Assembly (NCBI GenBank): GCA_960531495.1 | Contig: OY482859.1 | Span: forward strand, 30,769,481-30,833,480 | Source of the DNA: Zeus faber | Lineage: Eukaryota > Chordata > Actinopteri > Zeiformes > Zeidae | Reading direction: 5' to 3' | Length of the DNA: 64,000 nucleotides | Part shown: positions 11,400 to 21,545 of the stretch, piece by piece | Numbering within the stretch: the stretch's first letter is position 1 | Layout: every line of letters starts with the position of its first letter | Translations under genes and position numbers: made by a program | The notes under the pieces: generated by a model | What the model was told of the DNA's origin: nothing | Database searches by the model: none | Seen by the model: the letters and a program-made list of their open reading frames with translations, nothing else

Positions 11400-11960
11400 T
11401 CATTCCCTGACTGACGCATGGCATTGACCAGCCACTAGTGGACTAAAACCCTCATTCATTGGTACTGGGTCTACCACAAGTGGATCATCATTTTCTGAAG
11501 GCTCTTGAGCAACAGCTACGTCAATTGGTGGAGTGTTCTCCATTGATGGCGATGTGAGGTCTAACACAGCATTTTCCATCTTATTTCTATCTCTGTATTC
11601 ACTGGATGCAGCCTTCCATTTCCCTCTCTGCTTCTTCCTCTCACTGTCTGACAGCTCACTTGATTTTACGTAAGGAATCTTTCCCTGCTGCTTTCTTCTC
11701 TGATAGCTGAAACAAATGTAGCATTGTGTCAAACTACAGTGTACAAAGTTTAGCTTTTTTTTCAGATTCAGCAGATTGATATTTCCATAAAAATGTGTAT
11801 GATATTTTAAATGTCCTCCACACAATATAACTTCATGTAGTTCAAGTTGCTTTTACAACAAACCTTTCTCTTCTCCTTGCAAGGTAGTCTGCCCTCGCTG
11901 CAGGGTCAGAGTTCACACACTGCCTGTGGCGCAGTCTTCTCTTTGCTTGAGAGCGGAATC
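11400..11960 (-). CDS. Arg/Lys-rich ORF pieces, possible two-exon transposon or host gene (unknown)
   Basis: I do not recognise the protein with certainty. The minus strand at about 11960-11845 encodes RSQAKRRLRHRQCVNSDPAA and RADYLARRRERF. After a gap with splice-like borders, 11706-11400 encodes RRKQQGKIPYVKSSELSDSE, RKKQRGKWKAASSEYRDRN and an acidic, Pro-containing tail. The pattern of an Arg-rich block, a DPAARAEYL-like segment, then a SELSDSERKKQRGKW-like segment resembles an N-terminal region seen in many unnamed fish proteins. An intron between the two parts (about 11845-11707) is inferred from the abrupt loss of charged sequence, not proven. A further ORF at 10823-10575 might belong to it. 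The motif cluster at 12239-13246 lies just upstream on this strand, so both may be parts of one DNA transposon. Confidence 0.4.
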
Positions 11961-12238
11961 TGATGAAATAGATAAAAAACTTTAAAAATGAGGACATAAT
12001 GGCAAAATGACAGGCTCCAAATACTTTTTCTTTATTTTTTTTCAATATTATCTACAAGGATTTAACATAAAGCGTTGTCTCTGAAATTCGTGAAAAAATG
12101 AAGAAAAAGCACAATTTTATCTTTTAAATAATATAACACTTTACTACCTTTATCATATATAAACCATTAAAATGATATTAAAACACAAATACTTCCTTTA
12201 AAATATGTATACAACTTATTGAAAGCTAGCTGCAATAG

Positions 12239-13246
12239 TCGCACCACATGACATTTGGTCGCACCACATGACATTTTCAAATTTAATCAAAATTTACAGG
12301 CATAGCATTGGACACCGAAACAAACCTAGCTATTTTCTCACAATAGGTCACAATTACATTTACGATCAAATTATGAATTTGTGAAAGTAAATCAATATTT
12401 ATCATCTTTTTGAGGTCATACTACATGACATCCAGATTTGGAAACTATCTACCAGCCATTTTAAAAGCAGTTTTTTTTAAAAGATGGGAGAGTTACAAAC
12501 CTGCTAACTGCTTCCGTGGGTCCTTTGCAAAGTTGTATGTGATAGAACTTTCTGTCTTGGGGTAGCTTTCAAAATAAAAGCTCCAAAATGGTGGTTTCTT
12601 CATGGTCACACCACATGATATTTCATAAAATGGACATACTTATAGACATACGTAATAAGAGGGAAATATCATTACAAGATCACTGTAATTTCATGAGGTT
12701 ACAAAACACTTTAGAATTTATGCCAGAAAGGTCAGAAAATAAATTTGAATAGATTTAGATTCATTTTAAATAAATGTCCAAAACTGGATTCATGACTGGA
12801 CGGTCGCGCCACATGATATCTTTACACTTTCAGTAGCAAAACAAATGAAATGCCTCATGATTTTTGAAAAATGTATGTGGTTACACATAGAGGAATTCAT
12901 GAATTAAGATATTTTTGTGTTTTTTCACGTAATTGAATTGGTCATTACCCTTCAAAATGTCATGTGGTGCGACCGTCAATCATCTTAAAATGTATTTATT
13001 TATTCAACATATTTACCCTTTTTTTCACAAGGTCACGGTCACCGTTTTGCATGTAGTTTGCATGCTTATTTTTGCTGTAAATTGCATAAAAATGATTCAA
13101 ATGTAAACAAAATGCCACTAACTTCAGCTTCCCCCATCAGTGATTAAGTTTCTGCCACAGAAAGAAGGCATCACTTTTTCATTTTGCTACAGTTATTGCT
13201 ATTAACGGTCGCGCCACATGATGGTTGGTCGCACCAAATTATGAAA
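12239..13246. repeat. Cluster of a repeated motif GGTCGCRCCACATGAYATTT
   Basis: Copies start at 12239 (imperfect first base), 12257, 12414, 12604, 12802, 13207 and 13227 on the plus strand. An inverted copy spans 12954-12974. The best copies differ at one to three bases and weaker ones at more; CACATGA is conserved in most. The DNA between copies is plain AT-rich sequence. The copies alternate between tight pairs (12239/12257 and 13207/13227) and isolated sites. A lone partial match occurs at 19115. Confidence 0.85.
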
Positions 13247-13446
13247 CCAGCTTAAATCTCTTAAAAATCAATAGAACAGGAAGCAAAAATTTGCATGGAA
13301 TATATTTAAAACAGATTTTATTCATTTGAATATTGAAGACAAACATCTATTTTCAACACTTTTCATTTAATTTCATTTTTTCTAACAAATTAACTTTCAC
13401 ATGTCATTGTAATTCTTTTAAAATCACTTTGTGAACTGCACATTCA

Positions 13447-14702
13447 CCGTGTTCCAAATGATTATGCAAATTAATCAAAAACCTCTTAACAGGCTAAGTT
13501 ACATATTGACATAGGACCCCTTCTTTGATATCACCTTCATAATTCTTGCATCCATTGAACTTGTGAGTTTTTGGAGAGTTTCTGCTTGAATTTCTTTGCA
13601 GGATGTCAGAATATCCTCCCAGCTGTTTTGATGCGAACTGCCTCCCACCCTCATAGATCTTTTGCTTGAGGATGCTCCAAAGGTTCTCAATAGGGTTGAG
13701 GTCAGGGGAGGATGGGGGCCACACAATGAGTTTCTCTCCTTTTATGCCCATGGCAGCCAATGACACAGAAGTATTCTTTGCAGCCTGAGATGTTGCATTG
13801 TCATGCATGAAGATGATTTTGCTATGGAAGGCACGGTTCTTCTTTTTGTACGATGGAAGAAAGTGGTCAGTCAGAAACTCTATATACTGTGCCGAGGTCA
13901 TTTTCACACCTTCAGGAACCCTAAAGGGGCCTACCAGCTCTCCCCATGATTCTGGCCCAAAAAATGACTCTGCCACCTCTTGCTGACGTCGCAGCCTTGT
14001 TGGGTCATGGTGGCCATCCACCAACCATCCACTACTCCATCCATCTGGACCATCTAGGGTTGCATGGAACTCATCAATAAACAAGACTGTTTGAAAATTA
14101 GTCTTCATGTATTTCTGGGCCGACTGCAACCGTTTCTGCTTGTGAGCATTGGTTAGGGGTGGCCAAATAGTAGGTTTATGCACAACTGCAAGCCTCTGGA
14201 GGATCCTACACCTTGAGGTTCGTGGGACTCCAGGGTCACCAGCAGCTTCAAATACCTGTTTGCTGCTTTGTAATGGCATTTTAGCAGCTGCTCTCTTAAT
14301 CCTATGAATTTGTCTGACAGAAACCTTCCTCATCTTCCTCTTTATCTGCACAAACACGTCTGTGCTCTGAATCAGCTACCAATCTCTTCACAGTGCGATG
14401 ATCACGCTTAAGTTTTCGTGAAATATCTAATGTTTTCATAACTTGTCCAAGGCCTTGCACTATTTGACGCTTTTCGGCAGCAGAGAGATCCTTTTTCTTT
14501 CCCACATTGCTTGAAACCTGTGGCCTGCTTAATAATGTGGAATGTCCTTTTTAAGTAGTTTGGTGTCTGAGGTGTCTGAGATTGATTTCAGTGATCCAAA
14601 GAGCCCTGAGACACAATACCATCCATGAGTTTAGTTGAAAAACAAAAAATGTAATGTTTATGACACTTAAATACAATTTGCATAATCATTTGGAATGCAG
14701 TG
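13447..14702 (-). mobile_element. DD37E Tc1/mariner element (TRT-like)
   Basis: Terminal inverted repeats contain TTCCAAATGATTATGCAAATT at 13452-13472 and the inverse near 14675-14695. TA follows the right end at 14703. The 1.26-kb length and a single transposase gene fit a Tc1/mariner element. The left target TA is not intact. Confidence 0.88.
13494..14505 (-). pseudogene. DD37E transposase, one frameshift
   Basis: The start at 14505 gives MGKKKDLSAAEKRQIVQGLG, a helix-turn-helix N-terminus. The frame changes near 14340-14350 and the second frame runs to 13494. The catalytic domain shows FIDEFHATLDG (first Asp), FMHDNATSQAAKN (second Asp) and [12 protein letters not shown] (Glu). I count 37 residues between the second Asp and the Glu, the DD37E signature of the TRT group of Tc1/mariner elements, known from fish. 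Coding is otherwise largely intact, which suggests a fairly young copy. The extreme C-terminus appears altered by another shift near 13620. Confidence 0.88.
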
Positions 14703-14730
14703 TAAAGTGTGCAATATATATTAAAAAAAT

Positions 14731-14749
14731 ATATATAAAAATATATAAT

Positions 14750-14798
<49 letters not shown>

Positions 14799-14800
14799 AC
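14731..14800. repeat. (AT)n-rich microsatellite
   Basis: Mostly TA dinucleotides with A runs. Confidence 0.9.
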
Positions 14801-15482
14801 AAAATATTATATTTTTTAAAGATATGAGAGCTTTTCTACCAATGCGAACCTAGTTCAGGTTCTGGGATGGCGCTAGTGCCAGTTTGAGTTCAAGTTCACT
14901 GGTTCAACTTCTACGTAACGTCATGTAAGCGCTGAAAAAGAGCATAATAATATTATTTTAATTGTGGTGAAAACCGGGACAATTTGGAAGTGAATGTTGA
15001 AAACGATGGAACGATTGGGCTTGAACTCCGGCAGTCCCTGGAGCCCAGAGCTCTGGCAGCACGGCCGAGCTGGAGCTCTGGCCTCAGCTGACTGCTGGAA
15101 TTCGAGCCTGCGGGCTCGCAGCTTGTGTGTGATAATAACTTAAAGAAAAAGTATGCTCCAAATAAATAAAATATGTTATATTTTTCAATATGTCCACTTG
15201 CGAGGTCCACAAACTAGATTTTATGTCCATAAATTCCATACTGCTAAAGCAGTAAAAAAAATGCCGGTCACAATATTTTGGTAAGATTGCAATTCACAAT
15301 AGTGTATACTGGTAGACACGATTGCTGTATTTATTACGTCGACACAAGACTATTGACATTCACTAATTTGACTCAAAGTGGGATACGCTCACATTTTGAT
15401 CGATATCAGTTTAACCATTGAAAACATATTTTGCAGATCAAAGGGGGTGTGACAAGCAGGGCTGAAATGAGCAAAGGATTTG
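14801..15482. other. No gene recognised
   Basis: Mixed sequence with a GC-richer block at about 15015-15120. No domain is seen on either strand. Confidence 0.5.
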
Positions 15483-15649
15483 GTCTAGAGCAGGGGTACC
15501 CAAACTTTTTCCTCTGAGGGCCACATAACTTTTCCCTTCTCTGATGGGGGCCGGGGTCAGTTTGTAACAGAAGTGTGACGATCGCAGGGGTGCCTAAACG
15601 TAAACATTTATTGTTTTCCAGAAAGCCACACATAACCAAATGTTAATAA

Positions 15650-16175
15650 CCCTTTCCGGGATCTTCACAGAAAAAAAATCAGGAAATAAATAACATTATT
15701 AATGAAATAAATAACACTATTTATGAAATAAATAATAACCAAATAACCCTCTCTGGGTTCTTCACAGAAAAAATAAAGTCGGGAAATATATAATAACACT
15801 ATTTGTGAAATAAATAATAACCAAATAACCCTCTCTGGGATTTTCACAGAAAAAAAGTCAGCAAATAAATAACACTATTTGTGAAATAAATAATAACCAA
15901 ATAACCCTCTCTGGGTTCTTCACAGAAAAAATAAAGTCGGGAAATATATAATAACACTATTTGTGAAATAAATAATAACCAAATAACCCTCTCTGGGATC
16001 TTCACAGAAAAAAAGTCAGGAAATAAATAACACTGTTTGTGAAATAAATAATAACCAAATAACCCTCTCTGGGTTCTTCACAGAAAAAATAAAGTCGGGA
16101 AATATATAATGACACTATTTATGAAATAAATAATAACCAAATAACCCTCTCTGGGTTCTTCACAGAAAAAAAGTC
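15650..16175. repeat. Minisatellite with alternating 82- and 76-bp units inside the hAT
   Basis: The anchor CCCTCTCTGGG (first copy CCCTTTCCGGG) starts at 15650, 15747, 15829, 15905, 15987, 16063 and 16145. The spacings after the first are 82, 76, 82, 76 and 82 bp, so the array is built of a 158-bp higher-order unit. The long form has AAAAAATAAAGTCGGGAAAT and the short form AAAAAAAGTCAGSAAAT. Confidence 0.95.
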
Positions 16176-16566
16176 CATTGAACATTAACTTTGTGTTGTG
16201 CCGTGCACAATCTTAACAGGTAAAAGTTTAGCTTAGTTGTCAGAGCAGAATCTCTTACTGAAATGACTCATATGGGCAGTCTCCCAAAGTTCTTGTGTTC
16301 CTTCCTTATAATCCTTTTGTAGGTTCCATTAGGCTTGTAGACACCGCTGTTTGCAGCTCTCTCATCAACTTCCCTGTGAAAACCACAAAGCAAGCAGGCT
16401 GAGAAACCGAACTAAGTGATACAGCACCTACACAGCACAATACATTTCACTACCAGTATGGTTGTGGAGATGGATTTTATCCCAGTAGATTTTATTATGA
16501 TTAAATTTGTTTATACTCAGAATGACTCATTCAAGTCAGAAAAGTGAGCTTACCTATGTATGTTCA

Positions 16567-17967
16567 TCAGTGTGAACTGTGGGCCTGCATCTGGCTGGTG
16601 AGAAGTTGAATGTCAGGTTCCATTCCAGTCACAGCCAGTCTCAAACACTGATGCAGATGTTCATCTGTCAATCTTGATCTCATCGGAGTTTGCAGGTGTT
16701 TCATATGTGAAAAGGTTTGCTCGCAGATATACGTGCTGCCAAAAAGTGTAAACATCTTCATTGTGTTTTTTTATGTTAGGTATGAGACCGTTGGGCTTGA
16801 ATGCGTCTTTCAGAACATCACAGTTCTGTAACTCGGTCAACTCAAACTGATAAGAATGCTGGGCTTCATCGATGTCGGCAAGAAAGGGGTTCTGGAAAAG
16901 ATGGATTTCTTTTGCATTAACATGTAGTTGCCGGAATCGCACACCAAACTCCGCCTTCAGCATTTCCAGTGCTTCCACACACTTTTCAGCTGGGAACGGG
17001 ACCGCTGGGTTCTCTGCAGAGAGGTTTTGGGTAGCAGGGAGATGGATGAAGTTGTGCTTTTTCACTTGTTCCAAAAGAAGCGCAAGTTTCACCTCAAATG
17101 CTTTTATGTGCGATCAATGTCGCAAATGAGTTTCCCCTGGCCTTGTAGCTGCAAGTTAAGGCTGTTTAGCATTTCTGTCACATCTGTTAAAAATGCGAGG
17201 TGCCATCATACTAGGAGCCCCGTCAGTCGTGATGCTGGCAACCTTTGACCAGTCTAGGTCCAACTCTTCCATAGTTTGACATATTCCCCGAAAATATCCT
17301 CCCCCGTTGTAGTCCCTTTGAGACTTTGGAGGGCTGCCAGCTCCTCGCACATCTCAAAGTTTGCGCTAACTCCACGCATAAAAATGAGCAGCTGCGCTGT
17401 GTCTTGCATGTCTGTGCTCTCATCCAGTGCTAATGAAAAAAAGTCAAATTCTTTCGTCTTCTGCCGCAGCTTGGCATATACATTACCCTCGATTTCTTCA
17501 ATGCGTCTGGTGATTGTACTCGCCGACAGACTCACGGCATTAAAGACATCTTTCTTCTCGGGACACACCTCTTCCGCGACAGCATTCAAACATTTCTTGA
17601 CAAACTCTCCATCAGTGAAAGGTTTACCGCTGTTTGCTATCAGTTGAGCAACCAGAAAGCTGACCCGAACGGATGACTGGTTCAGCTGAGCTTGGTGTAC
17701 AAATGTATTCTGCTGAGCTAACAGTCCACTTTTTAGCTTTGAGAGTTTGTCTGCTCACATTTGGCCTTGCAAGTTATCATACTTGTCTTTGTGACGGGAT
17801 TCATAGTATCGGCGCAGATTGTACTCTTTGAATAACGCCACCGCCTCTTGACAGATGAGACAAACAGCCCTTTCTTTGCATTGAACAAAAAAATAATCGT
17901 TTGACCACTGCAGGTTAAATACCCTGCATTCTGAATCAATTTTTTTCTTACCTAACCTTTTCGCCAT
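16567..17967 (-). pseudogene. hAT transposase, BED finger to dimerisation domain, broken
   Basis: The start at 17967 (MAKRLGKKKIDSECRVFNLQ) leads to a BED-type zinc finger with CLICQEAVALFKEYNLRRYY and the following H...H. The frame shift near 17760 is followed by a long open stretch with ITRRIEEIEGNVYAKLRQ and FDFFSLALDESTDMQDTAQL, where ALDESTD is the first-Asp region of the RNase H-like fold, and then ITTDGAPSMM. A deletion near 17200 removes the middle of the domain. The remainder (17092-16567) ends in a hAT C-terminal dimerisation region with STYICEQTFSHMKHLQTP and MRSRLTDEHLHQCLRLAVT. It resembles the elements that gave rise to GTF2IRD2 and ZBED-type genes. It is inactive as written. 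Confidence 0.88.
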
Positions 17968-18125
17968 TATTCCATTCTATTTGACAGGGGTAATCTAGGA
18001 TTCGCGTGGCCAGACTGAAAAAAAAATCATAATGCGTCTCTGGTATTGTTCAGGGGGCCGGGCCAAATGTGGAGGCGGGCCGTATCCGGCCCGCGGGCCT
18101 TAGTTTGGGGACCACTGGTCTAGAG

Positions 18126-18900
18126 GGTTTCATCAATCAATGTCATATGTTACTGTGTATGGAAGATATTTTATTATCATGTTATATCCATCCTACCGCA
18201 CACTTAAACAGTGAAATCATACATTTCGACAGAAATATTGACCGTTTCCCTCATGAGTTCCTCGTAGCGGTAGTGTAGACACCCTTTTCTCTTTGCCTAT
18301 CGGTTCTTTTTTTTTTTTAAGAGAAAACTAAAACAAATTAAGCGCAGAATCAACACTGCTTTATTTTTTGCCCAGTTGCGCATGGAGAGGGGGTGAGCGG
18401 GGTGCAAACTGCGCCCTAGTCTAGAGCCGGCCGCACACCCCTTGCGCATATCACCATTTCAGAGATGGAGCGGGAGCGGGAGCGAGAGAGAGAAGAGATG
18501 TCTGTTCTGATAATAGCGAAGACGATTTAGACGAATATCTTAAACCTATTGCAAGTTAGAAACGGATTATATAGCCTAAATAAATATATCTTTTTTTCTT
18601 AATTTCTCCAATACCGTTAAAATAACCGGTAACATACTACGGTCTTTAATCATTTGTAGGTATTCTTGTTCATCATTCAAATAATCAATTTCCGTGAACT
18701 CTATAAAGATTAGATGCTGCTTGTAACTTAAACATTTTGATACAAACCGTGAAAGTTCAATGCATGATTACTATTTTTTCCCCTCACTGACAAAATCTAT
18801 TAGAAGAAGAAACTTCTTCCCACGAGGCAACAACATGAATTCCTGCCTAATTTGCTGTGTATGTCAGAGATGATCTTGGTACGTCCCCTGAAAGTCTATT
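18126..18900. other. No gene recognised
   Basis: Contains a poly-T run at about 18308-18320 and a purine-rich block at 18474-18500. No domains. Confidence 0.5.
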
Positions 18901-18947
18901 GGTGTGTGTATATGTAGGTGTATATATATATGTAGATAGATTGTTCA

Positions 18948-19020
18948 TTTGATTGATGTTTCATATGCTTTATATAAGAATATGAATCACAATTCTCTTC
19001 TTTATAGTTCCATATAAAGA
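18948..19020. repeat. Unclassified repeat fragment, copy 1
   Basis: TGTTCATTTGATTGATGTTT followed by CATATG and a TTATATAA stretch recurs at 37598-37672 with small changes. Its class is unknown. Confidence 0.7.
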
Positions 19021-19169
19021 AATAGCCTTTGTAACTAGTTGAGCCTTTAGCCCACATACCTTGTTCATATAACCTATGCTCACAAGGTGGCTCAGTCATC
19101 TTCCACTTTGTCAAGGTCGCACCACATTCTGTAGTTACTCATCTGTGTGTAGACATAACACAATATCAA

Positions 19170-20350
19170 TTGTGTAATAGTATTGTCTTATCAATACTCT
19201 ATTCTACTATCAATACTCCATTGCTCAAATCCATTGAAGAAGAAGACCTCATTAGATGGAACAACCTACCTATCTCACTAATTGGTAGGATAGCGGTAGT
19301 TAAAAATGAATATACTACCAAAAATAAATTATATATTTTCAATGACCCCAGGCCAACCAACAATAAATTAGTTAAATACTCTAGACTCAATAATCAATAC
19401 ATTATATTGAAAACACAGGGAACCGAGAATTAAACTAGCAACACGACCTAGGCCTAGCAGCCCCAAACTTCAGATACTACTATTTAGCGAACCATCTTCA
19501 ATTTACAATTAAATGGTTAAAACCAGAGCAACAATTGGGCCATGGATGGCGAGACATTTAACAAACAGAATGTCAGGATTTATCAAGATCTTATCTCCCA
19601 TTCCTTACTGAATCTATAAAAAAAATTATTGCTTTAAAAACCCATTAATCGCAACGACTGTCAGTCAGGTGAAAATTTAACAAACTCATGGATCAAACTC
19701 TATCTCTAAACCAATTCACCCCAATCTGGCACATGGTGGTGAACATTTCCTGCAATTCCTTCAACTGCAGCAGTCTCTAAAAGTTAAAATCTAATTGAAG
19801 AACAACATTCTCCAGCGACTTCCGATAATTGAACATCTTACTCATATATTTTAAAAATCCCTTTCTCAGAATATACAAACTTTTATTAAAAACAGATTAC
19901 ACTTTGTATTTATCTACCATGGAATGGGAAAGGAGACCTTGCTGTTTCCACCGTTATCAAGCTGTGGAAGCTTATTTGCAACAACACCTTTTCGATGACC
20001 TGCAATTCCAAAATTCAACTCATCCAATATAAGATTTTGCACAGAGCACATATCACCAAACACAAAATGTTCAAAATGGGTTTCCTGAATAAAGACATTT
20101 GTTCTCATTGTTCCCTCAATACCAGAGATGACTACTTTCATGCCATCTGGCTCTTCCCACCTATCCAAACATTCTGGACGAACATCACCAAGAAGCCATC
20201 AACCCTTCTGGGTCACAGCATTCCAGTTTCCCCATCCATGTGTCTCCTCGATGACCTCTCCTCAGTTGGTCCACCACTCAAACACCATCAAACCATTTTG
20301 ATCGCCTTAACAATTGCCGAGATAATAATATCACTCAACTGGAAAAACTG
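19170..20350 (+). pseudogene. L1 ORF2 3' fragment, second copy
   Basis: The plus strand encodes the same L1 segment as 3095-1566. LLKSIEEEDLIRWNNLPISL and IGRIAVVK lie near 19210-19300. The C-terminal KILHRAHITKHKMFKMGFLN then CSHCSLNTRDDYFHAIW, a Cys-Cys-His cluster, lies near 20040-20150. The copy is 5' truncated and broken by frameshifts. It differs from the first copy by many substitutions, so they are separate insertions. Confidence 0.85.
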
Positions 20351-20880
20351 AGATAATCTGACCACATCTCACCGCTATGGTTACATTTATTAATAGAATA
20401 CATCTCAATGGAAAAACTATTGGCAATATCAAAAAACAAGGTTGATTCATTTAATGAAATATGGGCTACTCTAATCACTGACATAACTCCATCCATTAAT
20501 ACTTGAGTCTTGAATCACCACGACATTCCCCTATGTGGGGCAATGTCGTGGTGTTTCGGGGCATGTCGGTGTCCTTCGGATCTCGTCGGGGCTCTGCAGT
20601 TGGGTAGGTGCTGAGACGGCTGTGGGGACGTCTGTGGAGCTTTGTGCTGTGGCCATGGCCGGGTCCCAGGCCCCTCGGGGGTGGCATCTGCTGTTGTCCC
20701 AGGGTTGTATGTGTGAGCCTCAGGGGTACAGGGTCTCCGTCTGTTTTGTTTATATATTGTCATCTGACATTTCTATGTTTATGTTTTTCCATTGACATGG
20801 TGTTGTTTGGGTCTATTGTTCCGCCCCCCAGGTGGGGAGTTTCCCCACTCCCCCAGTCCGTATTGTGACATCATAGCATT
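20351..20880 (+). mobile_element. L1 3' UTR, second copy, with hairpin
   Basis: It follows ORF2 directly. A strong inverted repeat pairs CACCACGACATTCCCC (20516-20531) with GGGGCAATGTCGTGGTG (20537-20553), with one bulged base. A G-rich block of about 200 bp follows, as in the first L1 copy but much shorter. Confidence 0.65.
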
Positions 20881-21248
20881 GTAATTATAGTATGACATCA
20901 GAACACAGGAAGAATAATAAAATAAAATGGTCAGACAAAGACACACACAGTCAATCAGATTACGTCTCAGACCCAGATTAACATCTATTCCATCAGCCTT
21001 GTCATTGCCCTTGAGAAAGCACAATCTGTGAGTTCATTCATGTTATTGGTGTATGCATACAGTGTAGGAGCTATGACAATGTAATAACAGGTTATTTACA
21101 TCTGCATAGACACTGATCCTTAATCTGCATATTTCTGTACTGTTCCACAGTTTAACACCACTTTCATTAAAGATACCAAAAGTGAGCTCCTGAGTGTTTA
21201 GCTCGCTGTATAGCCATGTACGGCTACACGTGGTGAGGGCAGAAGAAC
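20881..21248. other. No gene recognised
   Basis: Unique-looking AT-rich DNA. Confidence 0.45.
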
Positions 21249-21545
21249 TATGTTTATTTGGCTCACCTGTGGTGATTCTCCTCTTTGAGTAGTGATTAGT
21301 TGTTTATAGACCAAATCATGCTAAGATCGTTCTCCAAAGAGGAAGATTTGGTGGCGGTTCTGTATAACAAAAAGCTGTGCTCTTGTCATCCCACAGGTCA
21401 TCCACAGGATAGAGCTGTTGCAAGCAGTTCTTGATGATTAAGAATAAATAAAAAGTGGCATTGCAGGTTGAGAATTTGAGTCCACTTGCAGACTAACTCT
21501 GTCCAAGATGCAATGGCAGACAAATACTCTGTGTTGTATGCCCAC
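21249..21545. repeat. Unclassified dispersed repeat, copy 2 (empty SINE site)
   Basis: It aligns with 3097-3613 but runs straight through GCTCTTGTCATCCCACAGGT, where copy 1 carries a 213-bp SINE plus a 5-bp duplication. Confidence 0.75.

Larger units (their letters stand above)
15491..18117 (-). mobile_element. hAT transposon (Charlie/GTF2IRD2-like) with 8-bp target duplication
   Basis: The perfect 8-bp direct repeat GTCTAGAG lies at 15483-15490 and 18118-18125, the hallmark of hAT insertion. The ends are inverted repeats: CAGGGGTACCCAAACT on the left and, reading inward from the right, CAGTGGTCCCCAAACT. The 2.63-kb body carries a minus-strand transposase gene and, near its 3' end, a minisatellite. 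Confidence 0.93.

Noticed and set aside
11842-12045. Whole 67-codon ORF as a gene
   Set aside because: Only the Arg-rich last third looks protein-like; the first part is AT-rich and probably intron. Reported as a possible exon instead.
15650-16175. CRISPR-like array of regular repeats
   Set aside because: Units are contiguous minisatellite repeats without unique spacers, inside a eukaryotic hAT element.
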